A stretch of DNA of 64,000 nucleotides from JACMLD01 sp044223995. Its GTDB lineage: Bacteria > Bacteroidota > Bacteroidia > Chitinophagales > Chitinophagaceae. The stretch spans positions 234,075-298,074 of the forward strand of contig JBGALE010000005.1 of the NCBI GenBank assembly GCA_044223995.1, read 5' to 3'. This document shows, piece by piece, positions 43,607 to 51,512 of the stretch (position 1 is its first letter; every line of letters begins with the position of its first letter). Under the pieces are notes generated by a model that was not told the origin of the DNA, searched no databases, and was given only the letters and a program-made list of their open reading frames with translations. The position numbers and the translations under genes were made by a program.

Positions 43607-44602
43607 CTATTTTTTTCTTCCCAGTGCCTCTTCCACCAGCGAAGTATAAAAATCTTTTAGATCCCATCCCATGGCACGCACCTGTTGTGGAATAATACTT
43701 GCCTCACTTTGCCCGGGCACGGTATTTATTTCCAGCATATAGGGTGCATCTTTTTCCTTGTTGTAAATAAAATCGATGCGCACCACACCGCGGCAGTTAA
43801 ACACTTCATATACATTGCGCGCAGCTTTTCTCACTTTTTCCGCTATGCTATCATCACATTTTGCCGGGGTTATCTCTTCACTCATACCCTGGTACTTTGC
43901 CTCGAAATCAAAAAACTCTTTCTTGGTAATAATTTCAGTAATCGGTAAAACAATTATTTCTTTTACTGTTTTAAAAACACCCACGGTAAACTCCCGCCCG
44001 CTGATAAATTCTTCCACCAGCACCTGTTCGTCTTCCTTAAATGCCTTTTGCAAAGCAGCCGCCAGTCCATCTGCCTTAGTAACCTTGCTCATCCCAATAC
44101 TGGAGCCCCCGCTGTTAGGTTTTACAAAAACCGGAAGTTGCAATTGTTGCAAAATCGCATCGGGCGATACCGGTACCTGCCTGAACAGGTGTAATGACTT
44201 AGCAACATTGATGCCACCAAAAGCGGCCACGGCTACCGTATAGCGCTTATTCATGGTCAGGGCCGATGTAGCCGCATCGCAACTGGTATAGGGCAGGTTG
44301 AGCATATCGAAATATCCCTGCAGTTTACCGTCCTCGCCCGGTGTGCCATGTATACCAATGAATACAGCATCAAATGAAATGGTAGCACCTTCAATTGTAA
44401 GCGTAAAATTATCGCGGTTTACTGCTACTGCCTTACCATTTGGCGTCACATAGGTCCAGGCAGTGGGTGTGATATCAATTTTATAAACATTGAATTTTTG
44501 CGGATCGAGGTTTTTCTCAATGGTGATGGCGCTTTTATAAGAGATTTCGGCCTCACCGGAATAACCTCCTGTTACAAAGGCAATAGTAGGTTTTTGGGAC
44601 AT
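43607..44602 (-). CDS. ddl: D-alanine--D-alanine ligase
   Basis: A 331-residue ATP-grasp enzyme that makes the D-Ala-D-Ala dipeptide of peptidoglycan. Motifs seen are FIGIHGTPGEDGKLQGYFDMLNLPYTSC (about 82-110 in parts), KPNSGGSSIGMSKV (about 160-173), EEFISGREFTVGVF (about 200) and MLEINTVPGQSEASIIPQQ near the C-terminus. Length is normal. It is the first gene of the Ddl-PASTA-rhodanese set (76-bp gap to PASTA). Confidence 0.96.
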   Translation of the reverse strand: MSQKPTIAFVTGGYSGEAEISYKSAITIEKNLDPQKFNVYKIDITPTAWTYVTPNGKAVAVNRDNFTLTIEGATISFDAVFIGIHGTPGEDGKLQGYFDMLNLPYTSCDAATSALTMNKRYTVAVAAFGGINVAKSLHLFRQVPVSPDAILQQLQLPVFVKPNSGGSSIGMSKVTKADGLAAALQKAFKEDEQVLVEEFISGREFTVGVFKTVKEIIVLPITEIITKKEFFDFEAKYQGMSEEITPAKCDDSIAEKVRKAARNVYEVFNCRGVVRIDFIYNKEKDAPYMLEINTVPGQSEASIIPQQVRAMGWDLKDFYTSLVEEALGRKK

Positions 44603-44716
44603 GAGCAGAGGGATTTCACTGAATAAATAATGGATTCAATAACGCAAATATTGAGTAAAAATTCAAGATGGAAAAACTCTTGTGAAAATTCTAACGATTG
44701 GTTCGCAATCAGCAAT

Positions 44717-44754
44717 AAAAAAGGTGAAGGTCGTATTTCTTATCCCCTTCACCT
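44717..44754 (-). terminator. terminator of the structured RNA candidate
   Basis: A 9-bp perfect stem (44722-44730 with 44746-44754) followed on the minus strand by six T. It lies between ddl and the ferredoxin gene and is not the nearest terminator of either gene. Confidence 0.85.
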
Positions 44755-44850
44755 GATTACCGGCGGAACATATCACCCGCCTATATAGTGTAGCTTACGC
44801 TACAGGTAAAACGATCGTAATTCCTACTGTCAAGGTAGCTCTATTTTTTA
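44717..44850 (-). ncRNA. structured RNA candidate, unidentified
   Basis: The region between the ferredoxin terminator (44855-44878) and a second strong terminator (44717-44754) holds further hairpins on the minus strand: TGTAGC-TTAC-GCTACA (perfect 6-bp stem, 44789-44804), GGCGG/CCGCC (44762-44766 with 44777-44781) and CTAC/GTAG near 44823-44838. It has no ORF. The order (own terminator, several stems, about 130 nt) suits a small regulatory RNA. I could not match it to tmRNA, SRP RNA or 6S RNA. The 5' end and promoter are not seen. Confidence 0.5.
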
Positions 44851-44854
44851 CCCG

Positions 44855-44878
44855 GAAAAAGAACTTTCACTGAAAGTT
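44855..44878 (-). terminator. ferredoxin terminator
   Basis: A 7-bp perfect stem (44862-44868 with 44872-44878, loop of 3) followed on the minus strand by CTTTTT, 10 bp after the ferredoxin stop. Confidence 0.85.
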
Positions 44879-44887
44879 TTGCACAAC

Positions 44888-45235
44888 TCAAATATGCAGT
44901 TTGCCTTTTTTTGCCATGAGTTCATCCACTGTTTCCTTGTACATATCATCGGGAACGCAGCAATCAACGGGACATACTGCCGCACATTGTGGTTCCTCAT
45001 GAAAACCCTGGCATTCGGTACATTTATTCGGCGTTATATAATAAGTGTCTACACTGACAGGCGCTTGTTTGTCATCCGCGTTTACAACTGTGCCGTCCAA
45101 TAAAGTAAAAGATCCTTTTACGGTAGTGCCATCTGCAATGGCCCATTCCACGCCGCCTTCATAAATGGCGTTGTTGGGACATTCAGGTTCACAGGCACCG
45201 CAATTGATACATTCTTCTGTAATCTTGATAGCCAT
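44888..45235 (-). CDS. 2[4Fe-4S] ferredoxin
   Basis: A 115-residue ferredoxin. The first cluster motif CINCGACEPECP is near residues 10-21 and the second CTECQGFHEEPQCAAVCP near 72-89, each CxxCxxC...CP type but the second with a longer insert, as in Allochromatium-type ferredoxins. The insert between them (about 25-70) includes VKGSFTLLDGTVVNAD. It carries electrons between unknown partners. The gene is divergent from the acyl-CoA reductase-like gene and has its own terminator. Confidence 0.92.
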   Translation of the reverse strand: MAIKITEECINCGACEPECPNNAIYEGGVEWAIADGTTVKGSFTLLDGTVVNADDKQAPVSVDTYYITPNKCTECQGFHEEPQCAAVCPVDCCVPDDMYKETVDELMAKKGKLHI

Positions 45236-45267
45236 GATTGGTCAATTTTTAATGGGTTGTTTACAAT

Positions 45268-45275
45268 TACCTTTG
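45268..45275 (+). promoter_or_regulatory. -7 box TACCTTTG for the acyl-CoA reductase-like gene
   Basis: Matches TAnnTTTG, 22 bp before the ATG at 45298. Confidence 0.6.
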
Positions 45276-45297
45276 CTCACAAATTTACTACTGCCGA

Positions 45298-46296
45298 ATG
45301 AAATTACAACACCGTATTAATTTATTATTTAGGCTGGCGGATTATTTTACAGCCAATCATCCTATATGGCAACAAACGAAGATAAAAGCCGAGCGTGAAA
45401 ACGCATGGTTCACCCAGGATTTCATTTCCCATGCTGTTAAAAATATCCAGGCAGCTTTTCTTGATCCCGGTAAACTTTCCGGCTTCGCGGATAATTATCA
45501 GCTTCCTGAGGAACAAACTTCACCGGCTACTGTTGGACTGGTGATGGCGGGCAATATCCCCCTTGTAGGATTTCATGACTGGCTCTGCGTTTTTCTCAGT
45601 GGTCATAAGGCGTTGGTAAAACCTTCTTCCAAAGACGACATCCTTATCCGTCATATTATAGACAAAATAGAGGAATGGGAACCGGGCCTCCGGGGCCAAA
45701 CCCTCTTTGCACCATTATTAAAGGGATGCTCCGCCTATATCGCCACGGGCAGCAATAATTCCGCCCGGTATTTTGACTATTATTTCAGCAGATACCCACA
45801 TATTATCCGGAGAAACAGGACTTCGGTAGCTATATTGGACGGACATGAAAGCCCCGCTCAACTGGATGACCTGGCAGATGACGTGCACCTGTATTTCGGG
45901 CTTGGCTGCCGGAACGTGACCAAGATATTTGTCCCGGAAAAATATGACTTCGCTCCGTTGTTAAATGCCTTCCGCAAATACAGTTACTTTTTCGACCACA
46001 ATAAATACAGGAATAATTACGATTACCAGCTTGCCCTGGCCCTGCTCAACAATATTTATTACATGACCAGCGACTCCCTGCTGCTGATTGAAAATGAATC
46101 AGTATTTTCCCCTATCGGTCAGCTCAATTACGCATTTTATGACAATAGGGAAACAGTTATAACCAGCCTGCAAAACAACCAGGACATCCAGTGCGTTATT
46201 GGAAACGGGCTCGTAGCATTTGGACAGGCACAGCAACCCAGTCTCACGGATTTTGCCGACGGCGTGGATACCATGAAGTTCTTATCGGCGATTTAA
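45298..46296 (+). CDS. acyl-CoA reductase-like protein (LuxC-type)
   Basis: A 332-residue aldehyde-dehydrogenase-fold protein of the LuxC/acyl-CoA reductase type. Visible parts are TVGLVMAGNIPLVGFHDWLCVFLSGH (about 78-103), KPSSKD (about 106), YIATGSNNSARYFDYYF (about 143-159) and LGCRNVTKIFVPE (about 201-213), where C203 sits at the catalytic-Cys position of the family. It likely reduces an acyl thioester to aldehyde with NADPH. It is divergent from the ferredoxin gene. Confidence 0.85.
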   Translation: MKLQHRINLLFRLADYFTANHPIWQQTKIKAERENAWFTQDFISHAVKNIQAAFLDPGKLSGFADNYQLPEEQTSPATVGLVMAGNIPLVGFHDWLCVFLSGHKALVKPSSKDDILIRHIIDKIEEWEPGLRGQTLFAPLLKGCSAYIATGSNNSARYFDYYFSRYPHIIRRNRTSVAILDGHESPAQLDDLADDVHLYFGLGCRNVTKIFVPEKYDFAPLLNAFRKYSYFFDHNKYRNNYDYQLALALLNNIYYMTSDSLLLIENESVFSPIGQLNYAFYDNRETVITSLQNNQDIQCVIGNGLVAFGQAQQPSLTDFADGVDTMKFLSAI

Positions 46297-46514
46297 TCGA
46301 AAGTACCGGTTAATGATTCGTTAGTTGTCATGAAAGCAATGTCAAATCGTCCGCTGTCAAAGGTTTTCGTAGATTTGTGTGTGACAAGTACGAAAGTGTT
46401 AGTAAAACATTTGTTAAACAGTTCGGGCGGGAAAACGCATTACTGTCAGCTTCGTTATTTTGTATAGCATCAGGCATTTAATTTGAATACTTGAACTGAA
46501 TAAATTTTACACGT

Positions 46515-48020
46515 ATGAAATTTAAACAAGTACTGGCCATCATGACAATTAGTGCAGCTACTGCCATCGGGAGCATGTGGGCCTACAGTAAAATTCTACA
46601 CAAAGACACTTATTTCTACCAGGCCTCCGCACAACAGGATACCAATAAGGTGCCGGCCAACTATGCACAATTTACCGGGGCTTTGAATGCACCCGCCGAC
46701 TTTACCGCAGCTGCCAGCGCAGCCATACCAGCAACTGTGCATATAAAAACAAAAACAAACGCACAGGCAACCAATAACCTTCCCCGCAAAAACCCGTTCT
46801 CTGATTTATTCGGCGATGGGTTTGACGACCTCTTTGGCGACCGCAGCAGGAGCCTCCCACAAATGGCTTCCGGTTCGGGCGCTATTATCAGCGATGATGG
46901 TTATATCGTTACCAACAACCACGTGGTGGATGGTGCAGACGACATCACCGTAACACTGAGCAACCAGCGTTCATTTAAAGCAAAGTTGATTGCTACCGAT
47001 GCCAGCAGCGATCTGGCCATTATTAAAATTGAAGCGAAAAACCTGCCCTTCCTCTTGTATGGCAATTCGGATGATGTAAAAGTTGGACAGTGGGTACTGG
47101 CCGTGGGATATCCTTTAAACCTCGAGACCACAGTTACTGCGGGTATTGTAAGTGCCAAAGGAAGAACACTTGAAATCAACCGCAGGCAAAGTAAAACACC
47201 AATAGAATCTTTTATACAAACTGATGCTGCCGTTAACCCCGGCAACAGCGGTGGCCCGCTTATCAATACAGATGGCAAGCTCATTGGTATTAATTCTGCC
47301 ATCGCATCACCTACCGGTTCTTATGCAGGATATTCATTTACCATCCCGGTTAACATTGTAAAGAAAATTATTGCCGACCTGATGAAATTTGGTACAGTGC
47401 AAAGAGCTTACCTCGGTATCAACTATGCACCCGACAACTTAAGCGATGAAGTGAAAAAACAAAATGGTATTAAAGAAGGTGAAGGTGTATATGTAACAGG
47501 TGTTACAAAAGATGGCGGTGCCTCTTCAGCGGGAATCAAGGAAGGTGATTTCATTACTAAAATTAATGGCTCCATGGTGAATTCCGGAGCCGACCTCGTG
47601 GGACAGATTGCCATCTACCGCCCGGGCGATAAAATTAAAGTGAACTATGTACGCGATGGCAAAGAATATTCTGCCGATGTTCTACTAAAAAATAGTAGTG
47701 GCAATACTGATGTGGTGAAAACTTCTGTACTCGATAAACTCGGTGCTGAACTGGAAACCATCAATAAAAAAGACGCAACCGACTATGGAGTAAAAGGGGG
47801 TGTGAGGATAAAATCAATGGATGATAAAGGTGCATTTAGCAAAACAAGGATTGAAGATGGCTTTGTTATTATTAAAGCTAATGGCAAGGAAGTGCTAAAC
47901 CTGGAAGATTTGAAAAAGGAATTGGAAAAATCGCCGAATGGCAGTGTAAAAATTGAAGGTATCTACCCCGGGTACGAAGGAGTGTATCCTTACACTATCC
48001 GCCTTGGAAGTGACAATTAA
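46515..48020 (+). CDS. HtrA/DegQ-type periplasmic serine protease
   Basis: A 501-residue trypsin-like protease with an N-terminal signal/anchor (about 8-25). The triad is H136 (NNHVVDG), D166 (SSDLAIIKI) and S245 (NPGNSGGPL). PDZ1 (about 295-385) and PDZ2 (about 410-495) follow. It degrades or refolds damaged envelope proteins. The gene is transcribed alone, ending in a strong bidirectional terminator. Confidence 0.94.
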   Translation: MKFKQVLAIMTISAATAIGSMWAYSKILHKDTYFYQASAQQDTNKVPANYAQFTGALNAPADFTAAASAAIPATVHIKTKTNAQATNNLPRKNPFSDLFGDGFDDLFGDRSRSLPQMASGSGAIISDDGYIVTNNHVVDGADDITVTLSNQRSFKAKLIATDASSDLAIIKIEAKNLPFLLYGNSDDVKVGQWVLAVGYPLNLETTVTAGIVSAKGRTLEINRRQSKTPIESFIQTDAAVNPGNSGGPLINTDGKLIGINSAIASPTGSYAGYSFTIPVNIVKKIIADLMKFGTVQRAYLGINYAPDNLSDEVKKQNGIKEGEGVYVTGVTKDGGASSAGIKEGDFITKINGSMVNSGADLVGQIAIYRPGDKIKVNYVRDGKEYSADVLLKNSSGNTDVVKTSVLDKLGAELETINKKDATDYGVKGGVRIKSMDDKGAFSKTRIEDGFVIIKANGKEVLNLEDLKKELEKSPNGSVKIEGIYPGYEGVYPYTIRLGSDN

Positions 48021-48048
48021 GGAAAATCCAATCATATCCGTTTAAATA

Positions 48049-48080
48049 AAAGACCGGTGCCGTAATAGGTTCCGGTCTTT
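48049..48080. terminator. bidirectional terminator
   Basis: A perfect 9-bp stem (48049-48057 with 48072-48080) with A/T tracts on both flanks, serving htrA (+) and the GH13 gene (-). Confidence 0.85.
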
Positions 48081-48085
48081 GTATT

Positions 48086-49363
48086 TTATTTCGAATACAC
48101 CTGGTATTCCCAGGGCCGCAGCGCAAAATATTTTTCATTGGAAAAATCGCGAACAGCCCCGCTGAAGATATTGGTAAACGAGCCACTCAGTTGTGCATCG
48201 TGAATTTGTACAAGCGGTTTATCCAGTCCCGACAAATTAATGATCACCAAAACTTCGTGATCACCTTTCTTTCTCAGGAAAGAAAATACAAATTGGTTGG
48301 CATCAGTTATCAGTCTTGTTGTGCTTACTGCTGAATCCCCGGCACGCATCGCTTCATTTTCTTTTTTCAGTGTGAGTAGTCTTTTATAGAAATTGTGCAG
48401 TGCATAGGTACCATTCCAGTCGATCTGATCTTTCTCAAAAAAGCGCAGCCGCTTTGTATTGGGCAATTCCTGCCCGCTGTAAATAAGTGGCAGCCCATTC
48501 CAGGTGCAGCACAATACCGCAAAAGCTTTTGCGGCATCACCCAATCTTTCGTATTCACTGCCGCTGTGTGAATTTTCATCGTGGTTGGATGTAAACAAAG
48601 CGCGGATGGCATGCGACGGAAACATGGTTTGATAGAAATGCAGTACTTCATCCAGTCCATGAATATCAGTTTGGCCTTTCCAGTAAGCCTCCATCCTATG
48701 CAGCCATTTCCATGCATAACTGGCGTCAAATACTTCGTGGTAATTGATCTCTTCACATTCTGCGAGCCAGAACAAAGGTTTTATTGTATCAAGTTCCAGT
48801 CGCGCTGTGCGCCAGAAATCAAGCGGTACCAGCATCGCCATATCACAACGGAAACCATCTATGTCACAGGTTTCTACCCAGAAGCGCATACAATTGATCA
48901 TGGCTGTATACAGCTCCGGGTTATCGTAATTCAAATCAATGACATCATTCCAGCCATGCTGATCATAAAAATTTCCCCCGAGGTTCCTGCGGTAAAAATC
49001 GGGATGCTCTTTTGTCCAGTGGTGATCCCATCCCGTATGGTTGGCTACCCAGTCAATGAGTACTTTAAAACCCAGGGCATGTGCCTGCTGCACCAGGTTT
49101 TTAAAATCGTCCAGCGTCCCAAATTCAGGATTGATACTGGTATAGTCAGAACAGGCATAGTAACTACCCAGCACGCTTAAACGCTTTTCTGCACTGATGG
49201 GTGTAATGGGCATAAACCAAAGGGTTTCGACACCCATATCGCGCAGCCTTGGCATCTCACGCGCAAAGGCGGCAAATGTCCCTTCGGCCGTGTACTGTCT
49301 TACATTCACTTCATAAATATTGGTACTGTGTGCCCAATTAACGGTGCTAAATTCTTTCTCCAT
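48086..49363 (-). CDS. alpha-amylase family (GH13) glycoside hydrolase
   Basis: A 425-residue intracellular or periplasmic GH13 enzyme without a signal peptide. The four conserved regions are seen: DWVANHT (region I, about 104-110), GFRCDMA (region II, nucleophile D174), AECEE (region III, acid E202) and SNHDENSHS (region IV, D262). The C-terminal beta domain begins after LLTLKKENEAMRAG. The family acts on alpha-1,4-glucans, maltodextrins or trehalose; the specific activity is not clear. Convergent with htrA. Confidence 0.9.
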   Translation of the reverse strand: MEKEFSTVNWAHSTNIYEVNVRQYTAEGTFAAFAREMPRLRDMGVETLWFMPITPISAEKRLSVLGSYYACSDYTSINPEFGTLDDFKNLVQQAHALGFKVLIDWVANHTGWDHHWTKEHPDFYRRNLGGNFYDQHGWNDVIDLNYDNPELYTAMINCMRFWVETCDIDGFRCDMAMLVPLDFWRTARLELDTIKPLFWLAECEEINYHEVFDASYAWKWLHRMEAYWKGQTDIHGLDEVLHFYQTMFPSHAIRALFTSNHDENSHSGSEYERLGDAAKAFAVLCCTWNGLPLIYSGQELPNTKRLRFFEKDQIDWNGTYALHNFYKRLLTLKKENEAMRAGDSAVSTTRLITDANQFVFSFLRKKGDHEVLVIINLSGLDKPLVQIHDAQLSGSFTNIFSGAVRDFSNEKYFALRPWEYQVYSK

Positions 49364-49488
49364 ACAATAATACTATCGGAAAATTAATTAAGGCGGCAAT
49401 ATACCAATACATGCCGACATTAAAAGCTACCTCTCATTGCCGGTTTTTTTGGTTTATCCCAGGTTCTGTTACATCCATCCCAACTTTG

Positions 49489-49496
49489 TACCTTTG
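49489..49496 (+). promoter_or_regulatory. -7 box TACCTTTG for ispH
   Basis: Matches TAnnTTTG; predicted leader before the ATG at 49515 is only about 13-15 nt. Confidence 0.6.
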
Positions 49497-49514
49497 CACC
49501 TGTTATAACCAAGT

Positions 49515-50744
49515 ATGAAGCAATTCAATGTTCCTATTACCTACCGCAGCCCGCTGATAACAGCGATTAAGGACCGGCGCAGGATACAGGATAAATTAAA
49601 AAAAGATTTTACGCCCACCCTGCTCAATTTTGGCAGCCTGCAGATTTACCTGGCCCGTCATTTTGGTTTCTGCTATGGTGTGGAAAATGCCATTGAAATT
49701 GCATTTCGCACCATCGGCGAAAACCCAGGCAAAAGAATATTCCTGCTCAGCGAAATGATACACAACCCGCAGGTTAATGCCGACCTGGAGGAACGTGGTA
49801 TCCGTTTCCTGCAGGATACACAAGGCAAACAAATCATTTCATTTGATGAAATAACGGCTAACGATATCGTTCTCATTCCCGCATTTGGCACTACACTGCC
49901 AGTAGAAAAAATGCTGCGCGATAAAGGTATACCTACCGAAAAATACAATACCACCTGCCCCTTTGTAGAGAAGGTTTGGAACCGCAGCGAACAAATAGCG
50001 GAAAAAGGTTACAGCATCGTCATCCACGGCAAACCCAAACACGAAGAGACCCGTGCCACTTTCTCACACGCTGCTTCTGCAGCCCCCTCTGTAGTGGTAA
50101 ATGATATGAAAGAAACCATTGAACTGGCGAAATATATTACAGGTGAAAAACCACAGGAAGAATTTTATTCAACATTCAGTGGCAGGTATTCGCCAGGTTT
50201 TGATATTACAAAAGACCTGCAACGGTTTGGCGTAGTTAACCAAACAACACAACTCGCCTCCGATACACAGTCTATTGCAGAATACCTGAAGCAGGTTATC
50301 ATGCAACACTACCAACTCGATGAATCCAATATCGGCGAACGATTTGCCGATACCAGGGATACTTTATGTTATGCCACGAACGACAACCAAACTGCTGTAA
50401 GCGGTATGTTGCAAACACCTGCCCACCTGGCGATCGTCATCGGTGGTTATAATTCATCCAATACTACGCACCTCGTTGAATTGTGTGAAGAAAAACTGCC
50501 CACTTATTTTATCAGCAGCGAAGAAAAAATATTGTCTGCCGATTCGATACAACATTTTAATTTCCATACAAAGGAAGAAATCATCTCTCACAATTTTCTA
50601 CCAAAACAGCAGCCGCTAAAAATACTTATCACCAGCGGCGCTTCCTGTCCTGACGCAATGGTAGAAGCTGTCATCAGAAAACTGGCGGCTTATTTCGGAG
50701 CGGAGCAAATGACTGAAAAGCTGGCGGTGGCCTTTTCGCATTAA
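49515..50744 (+). CDS. ispH: 4-hydroxy-3-methylbut-2-enyl diphosphate reductase (plant/cyanobacterial type)
   Basis: A 409-residue iron-sulfur reductase, last step of the MEP isoprenoid pathway. The three cluster cysteines are C53 (FGFCYGVENAIE), C148 (NTTCPFVEKVW) and C285 (DTLCYATNDNQTAV). The FCYGVENAIEIA form and a length about 95 residues above E. coli IspH place it with the long plant/cyanobacterial clade. The extra residues are at the N-terminus (about 1-40) and in internal inserts. A TACCTTTG box lies just upstream. Confidence 0.94.
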   Translation: MKQFNVPITYRSPLITAIKDRRRIQDKLKKDFTPTLLNFGSLQIYLARHFGFCYGVENAIEIAFRTIGENPGKRIFLLSEMIHNPQVNADLEERGIRFLQDTQGKQIISFDEITANDIVLIPAFGTTLPVEKMLRDKGIPTEKYNTTCPFVEKVWNRSEQIAEKGYSIVIHGKPKHEETRATFSHAASAAPSVVVNDMKETIELAKYITGEKPQEEFYSTFSGRYSPGFDITKDLQRFGVVNQTTQLASDTQSIAEYLKQVIMQHYQLDESNIGERFADTRDTLCYATNDNQTAVSGMLQTPAHLAIVIGGYNSSNTTHLVELCEEKLPTYFISSEEKILSADSIQHFNFHTKEEIISHNFLPKQQPLKILITSGASCPDAMVEAVIRKLAAYFGAEQMTEKLAVAFSH

Positions 50745-50800
50745 AATTTTTAGCCCGGTTAAACCTTCCGCAATCAGCCTGTTCTATGTAACCGATAGCT

Positions 50801-51079
50801 ATGCAGAAGTGTTTCCTGTTTATATTATTTGTTTTTCTTTCATGTTGTACCATGGCCCAGGCAGGTGCTGCCCGGCAAAACAGGCTGGGATTATTGAAAG
50901 AATTACGCCTCACCAACGCACAGAAATTACAATTGCAACAACTGATACGGGAAGAAAGATGGCAGCAGTATCTCCGCCAGCGAAAACTGCAGCAAATACT
51001 CACACCCGAACAAATAAAGAGATTAAAGAAATATAAAGACACCAATGTAGCAGAACCTGATTCTACCAAACACAAATAA
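50801..51079 (+). CDS. small secreted helical protein, Spy-like (1)
   Basis: A 92-residue secreted protein. Signal peptide ends near residue 19 (FLSCCTMAQ). The mature part is a basic two-helix segment with an LTNAQKLQLQQLI pattern followed by LTPEQIKRLKKY, the LTPEQ form known from Spy/CpxP periplasmic chaperones. It is shorter than Spy. It precedes a similar gene by 8 bp, so the pair are cotranscribed. A chaperone or metal-sensing role is a guess. Confidence 0.7.
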   Translation: MQKCFLFILFVFLSCCTMAQAGAARQNRLGLLKELRLTNAQKLQLQQLIREERWQQYLRQRKLQQILTPEQIKRLKKYKDTNVAEPDSTKHK

Positions 51080-51087
51080 GCCCAAAC

Positions 51088-51456
51088 ATGAAAGTACTTA
51101 CCGGCATTACATTGCTATTACTGGCAGCAAGCCTTCAAACGGCTGCCCAGGAAAAAAGGGATACCATTCATTTCAAACCGACCACTGATAAGAAAATAAA
51201 GTTGAGGGACGAACTGGGTCTTTCCAAAAAGCAGGCAAAAGAATTAAAATCGTCCAATAAAGGTTTTAAAGAAAAGGCGCAACAGATTAAATCAGATACA
51301 ACCATTAACAGGCAGGAAAGAAGGCAGATGATGAAATCATTGTTGAAAGAACGCAGTGCCAAGGTGGATTCAGTACTTACCCCTGAGCAAAGAGAAAAGG
51401 CAAAAGCATTGCGGAAGGAAAGAAGGGCTGGCAAAAAAGACGGTACCGAACAGTGA
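51088..51456 (+). CDS. small secreted helical protein, Spy-like (2)
   Basis: A 122-residue secreted protein with a signal peptide (cleavage near residue 20). The mature part is highly charged and helical (KLRDELGLSKKQAKELKSSNKGFKEKAQ, about 36-63) and contains LTPEQREKAKALRKE, again the LTPEQ form. It is the second gene of a pair behind ispH and the less conserved of the two. The Lys/Arg-rich tail could interact with acidic envelope components. Function is unproven. Confidence 0.72.
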   Translation: MKVLTGITLLLLAASLQTAAQEKRDTIHFKPTTDKKIKLRDELGLSKKQAKELKSSNKGFKEKAQQIKSDTTINRQERRQMMKSLLKERSAKVDSVLTPEQREKAKALRKERRAGKKDGTEQ

Positions 51457-51460
51457 TAAA

Positions 51461-51489
51461 ACAACAAAGCCCGGCATTCTCAGCCGGGC
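51461..51489 (-). terminator. terminator of the accB-accC unit
   Basis: A GC-rich 7-bp stem (51469-51475 with 51483-51489) followed on the minus strand by TTTGTTGTTTT, 24 bp past the accC stop. Confidence 0.8.
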
Positions 51490-51512
51490 CCTGTGTCTAC
51501 TAACCTAAGCGG

